Below are positions 1-6,985 of a DNA stretch of 17,573 nucleotides, piece after piece; the stretch's first letter is position 1, and each line of letters starts with the position of its first letter. A program made the translations under genes and the position numbers. The notes beneath the pieces are model-generated. The model did no database searches, was not told the DNA's origin, and saw nothing but the letters and a program-made list of their open reading frames with translations. This stretch comes from JBEHWX01 sp048498995 (GTDB taxonomy: Bacteria > Bacteroidota > Ignavibacteria > OLB7). The stretch covers positions 1-17,573 of the forward strand of contig JBEHWX010000116.1 in assembly GCA_048498995.1 (NCBI GenBank). The letters run 5' to 3'.

Positions 1-1506
1 GGCCGTCGAGGGGCTGTTGGCCAGGATATCGGGCCATTCGTAGGTCATCGCCCCGGCCAGAAGCTTGTTCTGGAGGATCCCCTTCCGCTCGGCCGACAGG
101 GGGCGCGGCAGGAGCACCGCCGCGATGTTCGTCACCAGGCTGGCGACGTTCGTGTTGTCGGGGAAGGAGGTGATGAACGCCAGCATCGCGCTTTCCTGGA
201 GGGAGGAGATGGCGCGCGCGGCGAAGGCCGAGCGGACCGGATAGGTCGTGGTCGTGATCCAGTCGTGCCATCCGGGCCAGCCGGAGACGTTCGGCGGATC
301 AAAAAGGGTCTGCCCCATGTCGGAGATCTCCGCCGACTTCACCTCGGCGCCGAGCTGGCGGCCGATGCCGACGGCGAACTCGATCGGCGTCTTGATCTGC
401 GCGCCGATGTTGGCGTTGTCGTAGAAATGCGCGCTCTTCAGCAGGGCGGCCACCACCGGCTTGATCTGGAAATCGCTGGCGATCATCAGGTCGGCCATCG
501 CGGAGATCACGCTCTCGTCGGAGGCGGCCGGGTTGCTGTAGACGAAGAAGCGGTAGAGCTTCCGGGAGATGAAGGCGGCCACCGCCTCGGCCCGCTTGGC
601 GAAGATGGTGTCGATCAGCTGATGGATCTCGTCGCGCCGCACGAGGAACTCGGTGTTGGCCGACTGCTCCCGCGCCGGGAAGGAGACACCGAGGAACTCC
701 TTGGCGTTGGTGTCGTGCAGGCTCGGGATGAAATAGGCATTGAAGAAGCCGTTCGGCGCCGGCTCGTTCTGATACTGTCCCACCTTCCAGCCGGTGAGGA
801 CCCGGGCGGCGTTCTGGATATCCCCCTCGGTGTAATGTCCGAGCCCGGTCGTGAAGAGCTCGAGCATCTCGCGGGCGTAGTTCTCGTTCGGCTTGCCGAC
901 CACGTTCAGGTTGCCGCCAAGGTAGACGAGCATGGCGCCGTCGAGGGTGATGTTCTTCATCAGCTCCCGGAAGCTGCCGAGCCCGGTATCGCGGAAGAGC
1001 TTGTTCTGGCGGTAGAGCAGGGGCGCCACCACGTAATCGAGATCCACCTTGAACTCGGTGGCGAAGTGGTTGCTCCAGAACGCGGTCATCTTCTCGGCGA
1101 TCGTCAGGCCGGACTTGACCATCACGTCGGCCTGCCAGTCGCGGAGCGTGCCGCCATCGGCTTCCCAGATGCCGCGCACGATTCCCTGGTAGCTGATGTC
1201 GAGTCCCTCCAGGCTCTCGGTCGCGTTGTCGGCGCAGCTCGGCGCCGTCGGGGCGTAGGGAGCATCCAGCAGCAGATCGACCGCATCCGACGGGGAGAGC
1301 GCCATCAGCGTGGCGACGTCGCTCCAGCGCGGCGAGAACGTGGCGCGTCGGAGCAGATGGCCGACGCGGATCGCGTCCCACGGCTGCGTGCCGCTCGGGG
1401 CGTACGGGGCCAGGGTATTCGAGGCCGCGCGGGGAGCATCGGCCGGAATGACGGAGGGACCGGAATCGGCGCGGAGCCATCCGGTGAAGAAGTGTCGACG
1501 GTTCAT
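1..1506 (-). CDS. DUF1800 family protein, C-terminus cut by window edge
   Basis: I translated 502 codons from the ATG at 1504-1506 with no stop before the window edge, so only the C-terminus is missing. Family hallmarks are visible: LLRRATF near residues 51-57, FWSNHF near 143-148, the strongly conserved NENYAREMLELFTTG at about 207-221, and PPNVSGWPG in the last third. DUF1800 proteins are usually about 450-600 residues, so little is lost. Their biochemical role is not established. They are often encoded beside a DUF1501 (sulfatase-like) gene, which would lie to the left, outside this window. The N-terminus has an Arg-Arg-x-Phe-Phe stretch but no hydrophobic segment after it, so I do not call a Tat signal. 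A TATCTC element at 1557-1562 (minus strand) could be the -10 box, leaving a leader of about 50 nt that contains a 6-bp hairpin. The family call is secure; function is unknown. Confidence 0.9.
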   Translation of the reverse strand, partial: MNRRHFFTGWLRADSGPSVIPADAPRAASNTLAPYAPSGTQPWDAIRVGHLLRRATFSPRWSDVATLMALSPSDAVDLLLDAPYAPTAPSCADNATESLEGLDISYQGIVRGIWEADGGTLRDWQADVMVKSGLTIAEKMTAFWSNHFATEFKVDLDYVVAPLLYRQNKLFRDTGLGSFRELMKNITLDGAMLVYLGGNLNVVGKPNENYAREMLELFTTGLGHYTEGDIQNAARVLTGWKVGQYQNEPAPNGFFNAYFIPSLHDTNAKEFLGVSFPAREQSANTEFLVRRDEIHQLIDTIFAKRAEAVAAFISRKLYRFFVYSNPAASDESVISAMADLMIASDFQIKPVVAALLKSAHFYDNANIGAQIKTPIEFAVGIGRQLGAEVKSAEISDMGQTLFDPPNVSGWPGWHDWITTTTYPVRSAFAARAISSLQESAMLAFITSFPDNTNVASLVTNIAAVLLPRPLSAERKGILQNKLLAGAMTYEWPDILANSPSTA

Positions 1507-1951
1507 GAGTCTCGGTTGAGTTCGATTCCGGCGGAGCCGGAGACTCTCGTGGAGGAGAGATACGCGTGATCGAGCCGGGATCGCCGCGCCGTCCGGTATT
1601 CGAACAACGGGAGCGACGAGACGAAGGTTAGACCCGCGCGCCGCCGTGGTGCCAACGGAATTCCGTAGCCGGCGTCATGAGCGGGTGGATGGGCGAATCG
1701 AACGGATCAACCCCGACGGCTCGGGGGATGGAAGAAGATGAGGGGGCGCAGGGGGATGGACCTCTCCGCGTTTGGACCGGCGCTAGTTACCGCGTGGAGC
1801 CGGCCGCATGCAATGAAGAAAACGCTGCACCATCGGCACCGGTTCCCGGGAAGATGAAGCCTCCCAGGGGGATGGACCCGCGCGATGGATCCGTTCAGGA
1901 AGTGACGTACGCCGCTCCCAGGCCCGGACGGAATACCCCGAACGAAAAGCC
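1507..1951. other. Intergenic region, no gene; promoter side of the DUF1800 gene
   Basis: This stretch of about 445 bp separates the DUF1800 start from the thioredoxin stop, both on the minus strand. I found no credible coding frame. It holds a perfect 6-bp inverted repeat with a 3-nt loop (TCCGGC...GCCGGA, 1527-1541) in the DUF1800 leader. It also holds a perfect 14-bp direct repeat, CAGGGGGATGGACC, at 1749-1762 and 1865-1878, with related GGGGGATGGA or GGTGGATGGG copies near 1726 and 1684. No clear terminator with a T-tract follows the thioredoxin gene. Confidence 0.6.
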
Positions 1952-2284
1952 TCAGGCGGTCGCGCCCGGCATCGCCCGGTCGATCGCCTGTTTAAGAGAC
2001 CCGTAAGGGTGGGCTCCCATCTCACGCATCAGCGGCGCTCCCTTGTGGAAGAGCATGATGGTCGGGATGCTCTGGATCTGGAACTGCCGGGCGATATGGG
2101 GCTTCTGGTCGATGTTGACCTTGATCACGCGAAGCTTTCCCTTGTATTCGCGGGCGATCTGCTCGATCACCGGCGCCACCGCGTGGCAGGGGCCGCACCA
2201 TTCGGCCCAGAAATCGACCAGGACCGGAAGGTCGGAGTTGCGGATCAGGTCGTCGAACGACGGAGGAAGATTCGTGGAAGCCAT
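1952..2284 (-). CDS. trxA: Thioredoxin (WCGPC active site)
   Basis: This 110-residue protein has the length of a classic single-domain thioredoxin. The active site WCGPC has its cysteines at residues 30 and 33 within VDFWAEWCGPC, and the SIPT segment places the cis-proline at residue 74. There is no signal peptide, so it should reduce disulfides in the cytoplasm, normally recharged by thioredoxin reductase. The start is supported by GAGGA 5 nt upstream of the ATG. It lies 89 bp downstream of the DnaJ-type gene on the same strand, so the two may be co-transcribed as a small protein-quality unit. No reductase is nearby. The C-terminus is slightly shorter and more polar than in Escherichia coli TrxA. 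The family is certain; the exact paralogue is not. Confidence 0.93.
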   Translation of the reverse strand: MASTNLPPSFDDLIRNSDLPVLVDFWAEWCGPCHAVAPVIEQIAREYKGKLRVIKVNIDQKPHIARQFQIQSIPTIMLFHKGAPLMREMGAHPYGSLKQAIDRAMPGATA

Positions 2285-2373
2285 GGCATCCTCACTTCTT
2301 CAACTGTTGCGTCACTATCTGCCTGCCTCGAGAGCGGGCCGCGCCGGAATCAGGGGCGTGAGCGCCGGCCGGG

Positions 2374-3138
2374 TCAGAACTTGAGCCCGAGCGCCTGCGC
2401 GAAGTCCCTGGCCGCCTGCAGCTGCTCGTCGGTCAGATTCTTCGGAATCGAGACGTGGACGCGGATGAACATATTGCCGTTCCCCTCCCCCGCGGGGAAT
2501 CCCATCCCCAGAACGCGGAGGGTTTTCCCGTTGTCGGTGCCGGCGGGGATCTTCACGGTGACCTTCGCGCCGGCTGGTGTTCGTACGCGCACCTTGCTGC
2601 CGAGCATCGCCTGGGCGACGTTGACGTTCAAGTCCACATAGGCGTCGTTCCCCTTCCGCTTGAAGAAGGGATCCTCGGTCGGCACCGGCTCGTCGGACGG
2701 CTCGGCCTCCCGGGCGCGGGAGCGCTTGGCGCCGCCACGGCCACCGAAGAGGTTGCCGAAGAGGTCGTCCATCGAGATATCGCCGAACCCGAAGCCGCCC
2801 CCTCCCCCGCCGGCTCCGGCCGAGCGCCCGCGCTGGGACGCGCCACCGTACTGCCGCATGAACTCCTCGTAGCTCATCCCCCCTCCGGCTCCGCCGGCGC
2901 CCGCGCCGGGGCCGCCGAACCCGAACTTCCGGAGCTGATCGTACTTGGAGCGCTTGGCGCCGTCGCTCAACGTCTCGTAGGCCTCGCTGGCCTCCTTGAA
3001 CCGCTCCTCGGCCGCCTTGTTCCCCGGATTCTTGTCGGGATGGTACTTCTTGGCGATCTCGCGATACGCCTTCTTGATATCGTCCTGCGAGGCGCTCTCG
3101 CCGACGCCGAGTATCTGATAATAGTCTTTCTGCTGCAT
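2374..3138 (-). CDS. DnaJ/CbpA-type J-domain co-chaperone with a single C-terminal domain
   Basis: The protein has 254 residues. Residues 1-70 are a complete J domain with the HPD tripeptide at 33-35, which stimulates the ATPase of DnaK-type Hsp70. Residues 73-135 are a Gly/Phe-rich linker containing MDDLFGNLFGG. Residues 158-232 match the second client-binding domain of DnaJ (SKVRVRTPAGAKVTVKIP, then GKTLRVLGMGFP). The cysteine zinc finger is absent, as in class B proteins. The usual first C-terminal domain also seems missing: CbpA-like proteins are typically about 300 residues, and here the linker runs straight into what looks like domain II. I chose ATG 3136-3138 because the J domain starts there and GGAG lies 11 nt upstream; a longer open frame upstream overlaps the GT9 gene and is not coding. 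A TGTATCTTCG element on the minus strand (3282-3291) is a candidate -10 region. Confidence 0.9.
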   Translation of the reverse strand: MQQKDYYQILGVGESASQDDIKKAYREIAKKYHPDKNPGNKAAEERFKEASEAYETLSDGAKRSKYDQLRKFGFGGPGAGAGGAGGGMSYEEFMRQYGGASQRGRSAGAGGGGGGFGFGDISMDDLFGNLFGGRGGAKRSRAREAEPSDEPVPTEDPFFKRKGNDAYVDLNVNVAQAMLGSKVRVRTPAGAKVTVKIPAGTDNGKTLRVLGMGFPAGEGNGNMFIRVHVSIPKNLTDEQLQAARDFAQALGLKF

Positions 3139-3425
3139 GTCTGAGCATTCTCCGGTAGCACCGACCACTCCGACGGCAACGGAGTCCCGCCGGAATGGTT
3201 TCAACCCTTCTCGACGAATGAGGATCGGATCTCGTTTCACGCCGCGCGACGCTCCGGCCTGGAGCATCGCGATCTCGTGCGCGAAGATACATCGCGGAGG
3301 GGACCGAGGCCACGGTGGGAGCGTCCGGTCGTGGAATCCCCATGCGGATTTCACCATCGGCCGGCGCGAGCTGCCGTCCGGACGCCGGCGCTCATGAGCC
3401 TGCTCGGCGGTCGGCGCGAGCCGGC

Positions 3426-4487
3426 TCAGGGGCGGCCGATGAGCCGGGCCGCGATCTCGAGGACCTCCTCGGCCGGGTGGCGGCGAAGGCAGAGTATATC
3501 TCCCCTCTGGCACCAGGGGCGCATGCAGGCGCCGCAGGGAAGATCCTCGCTCCCGAGGAAGGCGGTGTGCGCTCCCATCGGACGGCTCCAGGTGCTCCGG
3601 CTGGCGCCGAAAAGGGTCAGCGTCGGTGTGCCGGCGCACCAGGCCATGTGCATCAGCCCGGAATCGTCGCCGATCACCAGATCGAGCCGTCCGAGCATCG
3701 CCATCGCCTCGACGGCGGAGGTGCTTCCCACCAGATCGACGATCGCGCCGGGGAGGGCGCCGACGATCGCGTCGGCGCCGGGCCTGATGTTGTCGGTGCC
3801 GAGCAGGATCAGCCGCGCCCCCCAGCGCTGGATCAGCAGCTCGGCCAGGCGGATGTAGCTCTCGAACGGCCAGTTCTTCGTGGGCCAGCAGCCGGCGGGG
3901 TTCAGGCAGACGACCGGCGATCCGTCGCGACGCTCGAGTCCGTGCTCGGCCAGGAGCCGCGCGGCCCGTTCGATGATCGCGGTCGGGAGGTTCAGACCGT
4001 AGCCGGGGGCGAAGGATGGAAGCCCGACCCACCGCGCAGCCTCCATGTAGCGGTCGAGCGCCGGACGTGGGGCGAACCGGTCGAAGGCGACCCAGGCGCG
4101 GGGGCGGAGGAGCCGGCGGGCGGCCGATGAAAGGCGGGAGCGTTGAAGGTCGAGGAACAGATCGGGACTTCCCACCGCCGTGGTCAGCCGGAGCAGCGCG
4201 GCGATCTGCCCGGCGCGCGAGCCGGAGAAGGGGATACCCCACACTTCGTCGACAAGCCCGGTGGCCGCCACGAGATCCCTGATCCCCTCGGCGGTGACCA
4301 TCACAATTTGAGCATGCGGCATTGCATCACGCAGTCCGGCCAGGAGCGGAAACGTGATGACGGTATCCCCGAAAGCATGCAGTCTGATGACGACGATGCG
4401 TCGTGGAAGCATGCCGGTTGCCAGCGGATGGCCGATAATCCCCTCCGGGAGGAAGGGAGGAATCGGCGGATCGGATACGGTTGACAT
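3426..4487 (-). CDS. Glycosyltransferase family 9 (heptosyltransferase-like)
   Basis: This 353-residue protein has the two Rossmann halves of GT9/GT-B enzymes. The N-terminal half begins IVVIRLHAFGDTVIT (31-45), with the conserved Gly-Asp of heptosyltransferases. The C-terminal half has VCLNPAGCWPTKNWP (193-207) and the nucleotide-sugar motif GDDSGLMHMA (273-282), followed by TLFGAS. Near the end lies a C-x2-C-x4-C-x6-C cluster (318, 321, 326, 333), a pattern also seen in WaaF-like enzymes. The family transfers heptose or related sugars from ADP-sugars to lipopolysaccharide core at the inner face of the inner membrane. The donor and acceptor cannot be read from the sequence. The first 25 residues are Pro-rich and dispensable-looking, so the true start could be Met26 (4410-4412). 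Neither start has a convincing ribosome site. Confidence 0.88.
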   Translation of the reverse strand: MSTVSDPPIPPFLPEGIIGHPLATGMLPRRIVVIRLHAFGDTVITFPLLAGLRDAMPHAQIVMVTAEGIRDLVAATGLVDEVWGIPFSGSRAGQIAALLRLTTAVGSPDLFLDLQRSRLSSAARRLLRPRAWVAFDRFAPRPALDRYMEAARWVGLPSFAPGYGLNLPTAIIERAARLLAEHGLERRDGSPVVCLNPAGCWPTKNWPFESYIRLAELLIQRWGARLILLGTDNIRPGADAIVGALPGAIVDLVGSTSAVEAMAMLGRLDLVIGDDSGLMHMAWCAGTPTLTLFGASRSTWSRPMGAHTAFLGSEDLPCGACMRPWCQRGDILCLRRHPAEEVLEIAARLIGRP

Positions 4488-4557
4488 TCTTCGAACAGCG
4501 GATATCGCGCGGAGGCGACCATTTAGGTATCGGATACGGGATTCTGTGGCACGGCAC

Positions 4558-4585
4558 TTGACGCGGGACGAACCTCCAGTATTCG
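4558..4585 (+). promoter_or_regulatory. Possible promoter for the lipoprotein pair
   Basis: TTGACG (4558-4563) is followed after 16 nt by TATTCG (4580-4585), about 27 nt before the first lipoprotein start. The -10 match is weak. Two alternatives exist: a perfect TTGACA at 4481-4486 with TATCGC at 4503, and TATGAT at 4592-4597, which has no good -35. An 11-bp direct repeat ATCGGATACGG (4470-4480 and 4529-4539) sits in the same gap, the second copy overlapping the small palindrome GTATCGGATAC. Read by eye only. Confidence 0.25.
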
Positions 4586-4611
4586 TTCAACTATGATCGA
4601 GTAGAGAAGGT

Positions 4612-4782
4612 ATGAGCATCACGAAGTATCTCGCCATCTCGGCGATGGCGCTCGGCGTGACGGTCATCGGAAGTTGTGGCGGCGGTACCGATACCGGCAC
4701 CGGCCGAGCGGGTACTGGAACCGGCACCGGCGGCAGCGCTACGGGCACCGGCACGGGTGGAACCGGCACGGGGCGCCCGTAA
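4612..4782 (+). CDS. Small Gly/Thr-rich lipoprotein, function unknown
   Basis: This 56-residue ORF begins with a clean lipoprotein signal: MSITKYLAIS start, a hydrophobic core, then the lipobox I-G-S-C with the lipidated cysteine at residue 22. The mature part is only about 35 residues and is almost entirely alternating Gly and Thr with a few Ala, Ser, Asp and Arg. The DNA there is a run of imperfect GGCACC/GGAACC hexamers. AGAAGG lies just upstream of the ATG, though with short spacing. It precedes the BON lipoprotein by 65 bp on the same strand, so the two may share a transcript. I recognise no family. The signal peptide and lipobox argue that it is a real exported product; the low-complexity tail alone would not. 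It could be a surface spacer or a glycosylation substrate, but that is speculation. Confidence 0.7.
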   Translation: MSITKYLAISAMALGVTVIGSCGGGTDTGTGRAGTGTGTGGSATGTGTGGTGTGRP

Positions 4783-4847
4783 GCTCCAACGGCACTCATT
4801 CACGAGGCGTCGTCCATGACGTCAAGTTCTAGCATCAGGAGATTATC

Positions 4848-5267
4848 ATGAAGTTCAAGTACGGACAGTTTGTACCAATGGCCATCATCGCGGCCGCCAC
4901 TCTCGGCGCCTGCGGCAACAAGGCGGATGTCGATGTCAACACCGATTCGACCGGAATGCACGTGGATACCATGACCACCGCGCCGGCCGATACCATGATG
5001 CCGGCACCGGCTGATACCGTGAACACGATGGATACCGTCGGCGCCGGAACGGGCATGAAGGACGAGTCGATCGAGAAGGTCGTCGAGGCCAAGCTCGTGG
5101 TGAAGCCGGGATTCAGCGGCGTCACGGTCGCCTCCTCGGGCAACGGCGTTATCGTCCTCAACGGCACGGTCGCCTCCCAGGCGGAGAAGGATCAGGCCGA
5201 GCAGGTGGCCAAGGGAACTGACGGCGTCAAGCAGGTGCAGAACAACCTCACCATCGCCGGCAAGTAA
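4848..5267 (+). CDS. BON-domain lipoprotein
   Basis: The 139-residue protein has a lipoprotein signal ending in L-G-A-C, with the lipidated cysteine at residue 22. A Thr/Asp/Pro/Met-rich linker follows (residues 27-68) with repeated A-D-T-M or A-D-T-V steps. One BON domain occupies about 73-137: an alpha-beta fold starting DESIEKVVEAKL, with the conserved GVIVLNGTVASQAEKDQAE core and the closing GVKQVQNNL. BON domains occur in osmotic-stress proteins such as OsmY and are thought to bind phospholipid or envelope surfaces. This protein therefore probably works in the periplasm, anchored to a membrane. AGGAG (4837-4841) sits 6 nt before the ATG and fixes the start. A strong hairpin terminator candidate follows 65 bp after the stop. 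The domain call is firm; the specific role is unknown. Confidence 0.87.
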   Translation: MKFKYGQFVPMAIIAAATLGACGNKADVDVNTDSTGMHVDTMTTAPADTMMPAPADTVNTMDTVGAGTGMKDESIEKVVEAKLVVKPGFSGVTVASSGNGVIVLNGTVASQAEKDQAEQVAKGTDGVKQVQNNLTIAGK

Positions 5268-5331
5268 GCCGACGCATTGGGACGATGTCTCGGCATCGAT
5301 ACTGGTTTCGTGGGTGATACAACGGTGTGTT

Positions 5332-5365
5332 GACGGGGTGGCTGCCTTCGGGTGGGCACCCCGTC
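5332..5365. terminator. Strong hairpin with UUCG loop between convergent genes
   Basis: GACGGGGTG (5332-5340) and CACCCCGTC (5357-5365) are perfect 9-bp arms. Inside them CTGCC and GGTGG pair (with G-U pairs) around a TTCG tetraloop, separated from the outer stem by one G-G mismatch. It lies between the BON gene ending at 5267 (plus) and the gene ending at 5406 (minus), so it could end transcripts from both sides. There is no T-tract on either side, so it may act as a Rho-assisted or 3'-protecting structure. Confidence 0.6.
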
Positions 5366-5405
5366 GCACGTTCGGGCCGTTCCACGCCCGGTGCCCTCCG
5401 CGGAG

Positions 5406-6254
5406 CTACTGTGCCTCGTCGTCCTCCACGGCCTCGACCGCGCGGAGAATGTTCTCCTCGTCGTCGGCCAGGAACCGGTAGGAGCGGACGAACGCGGTGA
5501 ACGCCGCGCGCGCCTGCTCGAAGGCCTCGGCGCTCCGGCAGGAGAGGACCAGCGAGACGAGCACGGTGCGCGCCTCGATGTAGGCCGTGGCCTCGAAGGC
5601 GTGGTTGCGTCCGCCGGAGAAGGTTCTGACCAGCGCGGTCACCGAATCGTCGATCCGGATCGATGGCGCCTCGGCCACCATCGCCTCGGCCGACTGGTTC
5701 CGGAACCGCTGCTCCTCCCCCGCGATCAGCTCCCGGATCGAGGGGAGGCTTCCCCCCCTCGGCGAGACCTGGCAGTAGATCACCGACTGGCTGCGCGACC
5801 AGCTCTCTCCGTTCGGATAGAGCACGATCTGGAGCCCCTGGCGCCGTCCGCTCCGGGAATCGAGCGTCCATCCGATCGGCGCGCGGACGATGAAGGCGTG
5901 GCGAGGGCCGTAGACCAGCCCGGCCCTCCCCCGATAGTGAGCGGTGTCGGCCGGCGGGCTCTGCGTGGCCGGCCGGTTCTGCGCGCTCCCCTGAGGCTGC
6001 GTGCTCCTCTGAGGCTGCGTGCTCCTCTGGGGCTGCGCGCTCCCCTGGCTCTGCGCGAGGAGCGGGATCGTGGTCCCGATCAGCACGGCAGCCAGTGTCG
6101 GCAGCGCCGCGAGGGCGATCGCGCGGGAGGTTCCCACCCGGGGGGCCACCCGGGGGCTTCCGAGGCGGAAACGACGCGGCGCCCGATCCCCCTCGGGGGC
6201 GAGCGCCGGCGTGGTCGAACTGTTGTCGTCGAGCGTCGGTATCGGTTGCGTCAT
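5406..6254 (-). CDS. Exported or membrane-anchored protein with QPQRST repeat linker, unknown function
   Basis: I do not recognise a family in this 282-residue protein. Residues 1-43 are polar and Pro/Arg-rich. Residues 44-67 are hydrophobic (AIALAALPTLAAVLIG...) and end in a possible cleavage site, so it is either a signal peptide with a long n-region or an N-terminal anchor. A linker of Gln-rich hexapeptides follows (about 68-100), encoded by an 18-bp DNA repeat. The rest (about 105-270) looks like a compact alpha/beta domain with two cysteines, ending in an acidic tail. Start ATG 6252-6254 has AGGGGA just upstream. It lies 23 bp downstream of the DedA gene and probably shares its transcript. 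If GTG at about residue 40 were the start, the signal peptide would be conventional. The fold and localisation suggest a periplasmic domain; nothing specific about activity can be said. Confidence 0.7.
   Translation of the reverse strand: MTQPIPTLDDNSSTTPALAPEGDRAPRRFRLGSPRVAPRVGTSRAIALAALPTLAAVLIGTTIPLLAQSQGSAQPQRSTQPQRSTQPQGSAQNRPATQSPPADTAHYRGRAGLVYGPRHAFIVRAPIGWTLDSRSGRRQGLQIVLYPNGESWSRSQSVIYCQVSPRGGSLPSIRELIAGEEQRFRNQSAEAMVAEAPSIRIDDSVTALVRTFSGGRNHAFEATAYIEARTVLVSLVLSCRSAEAFEQARAAFTAFVRSYRFLADDEENILRAVEAVEDDEAQ
5986..6057. repeat. Four imperfect 18-bp tandem repeats inside a coding region
   Basis: Four head-to-tail 18-bp units begin at 5986, 6004, 6022 and 6040. The consensus on the plus strand is CTCCTCTGAGGCTGCGTG, with a few substitutions. 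On the minus strand they encode the hexapeptide pattern QPQRST or QPQGSA in the linker of the surrounding gene. The length is a multiple of three, so gain or loss of a unit would keep the frame. Confidence 0.85.
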
Positions 6255-6277
6255 CGCGTTCCCCTGCTCATCGGATG

Positions 6278-6946
6278 CTACTCGGCCACCTGCTCGGCCG
6301 TGGCTTTCTCGGTGGTCGCCTTCCGTCCGCGATGGCGGAAGTACTCGATGATCGGCGGAAGTATCGACAGGAGGATCACCACGGCGATCACGTAGTGCAG
6401 GTACTTCTCCACGTTCGGGATCGCCCGGACGAGGAAGTAGCCGAGGAGGGTCGTCGAGAGGATCCAGAGCACGCCGCCGGTGATATTGAAGACCGCGAAG
6501 GTCCTGTAGGGCATCCGTCCCAGGCCGGCCACCACCGGCGCGAAGGTGCGGATCACCGGGATGAAACGGGCCAGGACGATCGTCTTGCCGCCGTGCTTGG
6601 CGTAGAATTCCTGCGTCCGTTCCAGGTGCTCCCGTTTGAATATCCGTGAGCTCGGGCGATTCAGGAGCCGTTTGCCGCTTCTGTAGCCGATGGTATAGCC
6701 GACGGCGTCGCCGATGATCGCCGCCGGAATCAGCAGCAGGTTCAGCGTCCAGATGTCGAGATATCCTCCGGCGGCCAGCACGCCGGCGGTCACCAGCAGG
6801 GAGTCCCCCGGCAGGAAGAAGCCGATCAGCAGCCCGGTCTCGGAGAAGATGATGATGAACAGGATCAGGTATCCTCCCCATCCGATGAGCTCGCGGAAGC
6901 CCTCGGGGGAGGTGATCATGTGGAAGAAGCTCTGCAACGATTCCAT
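6278..6946 (-). CDS. DedA family (SNARE-associated) membrane protein
   Basis: This 222-residue protein has the standard DedA length and motifs: E36 followed by TGLLIGFFLPGDSLL (37-51), the glycine-rich AIIGDAVGYTIGYRSG (76-91), and the second half motif ARFIPVIRTFAPVVAG (126-141) with the conserved arginines R127 and R133. Hydrophobic stretches at about 23-45, 50-60, 66-88, 128-142, 150-172 and 184-200 fit the re-entrant and spanning helices of the family. DedA proteins act in the inner membrane, and several are needed for recycling of undecaprenyl phosphate or phosphatidylethanolamine, and for pH or membrane-potential homeostasis. Which role applies here cannot be told. It starts 39 bp downstream of ruvC with no obvious Shine-Dalgarno, so it is likely co-transcribed. 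The charged C-terminal tail is cytoplasmic or periplasmic by prediction only. Confidence 0.93.
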   Translation of the reverse strand: MESLQSFFHMITSPEGFRELIGWGGYLILFIIIFSETGLLIGFFLPGDSLLVTAGVLAAGGYLDIWTLNLLLIPAAIIGDAVGYTIGYRSGKRLLNRPSSRIFKREHLERTQEFYAKHGGKTIVLARFIPVIRTFAPVVAGLGRMPYRTFAVFNITGGVLWILSTTLLGYFLVRAIPNVEKYLHYVIAVVILLSILPPIIEYFRHRGRKATTEKATAEQVAE

Positions 6947-6985
6947 CGAGCGCGGGATAAGCGGGTTAATGGGGAAGGGAGAGAA

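Noticed and set aside
265..1569. Long plus-strand open frame of about 434 codons opposite the DUF1800 gene
   Set aside because: It is the antisense shadow of a recognisable DUF1800 protein; its translation has no family motif and biased Arg/Gly/Asp/Val content typical of antisense high-GC frames.
3139..3425. Heat-shock CIRCE element or sigma-32 promoter before the J-domain gene
   Set aside because: No TTAGCACTC inverted repeat. GTTGAAA occurs on the minus strand but has no matching -10 at the right distance.
2374..4242. A 622-codon minus-strand frame starting far upstream of the J domain
   Set aside because: The part before 3138 overlaps the GT9 gene in another frame and is Arg/Pro-rich without any motif. 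The J domain itself starts at 3138.
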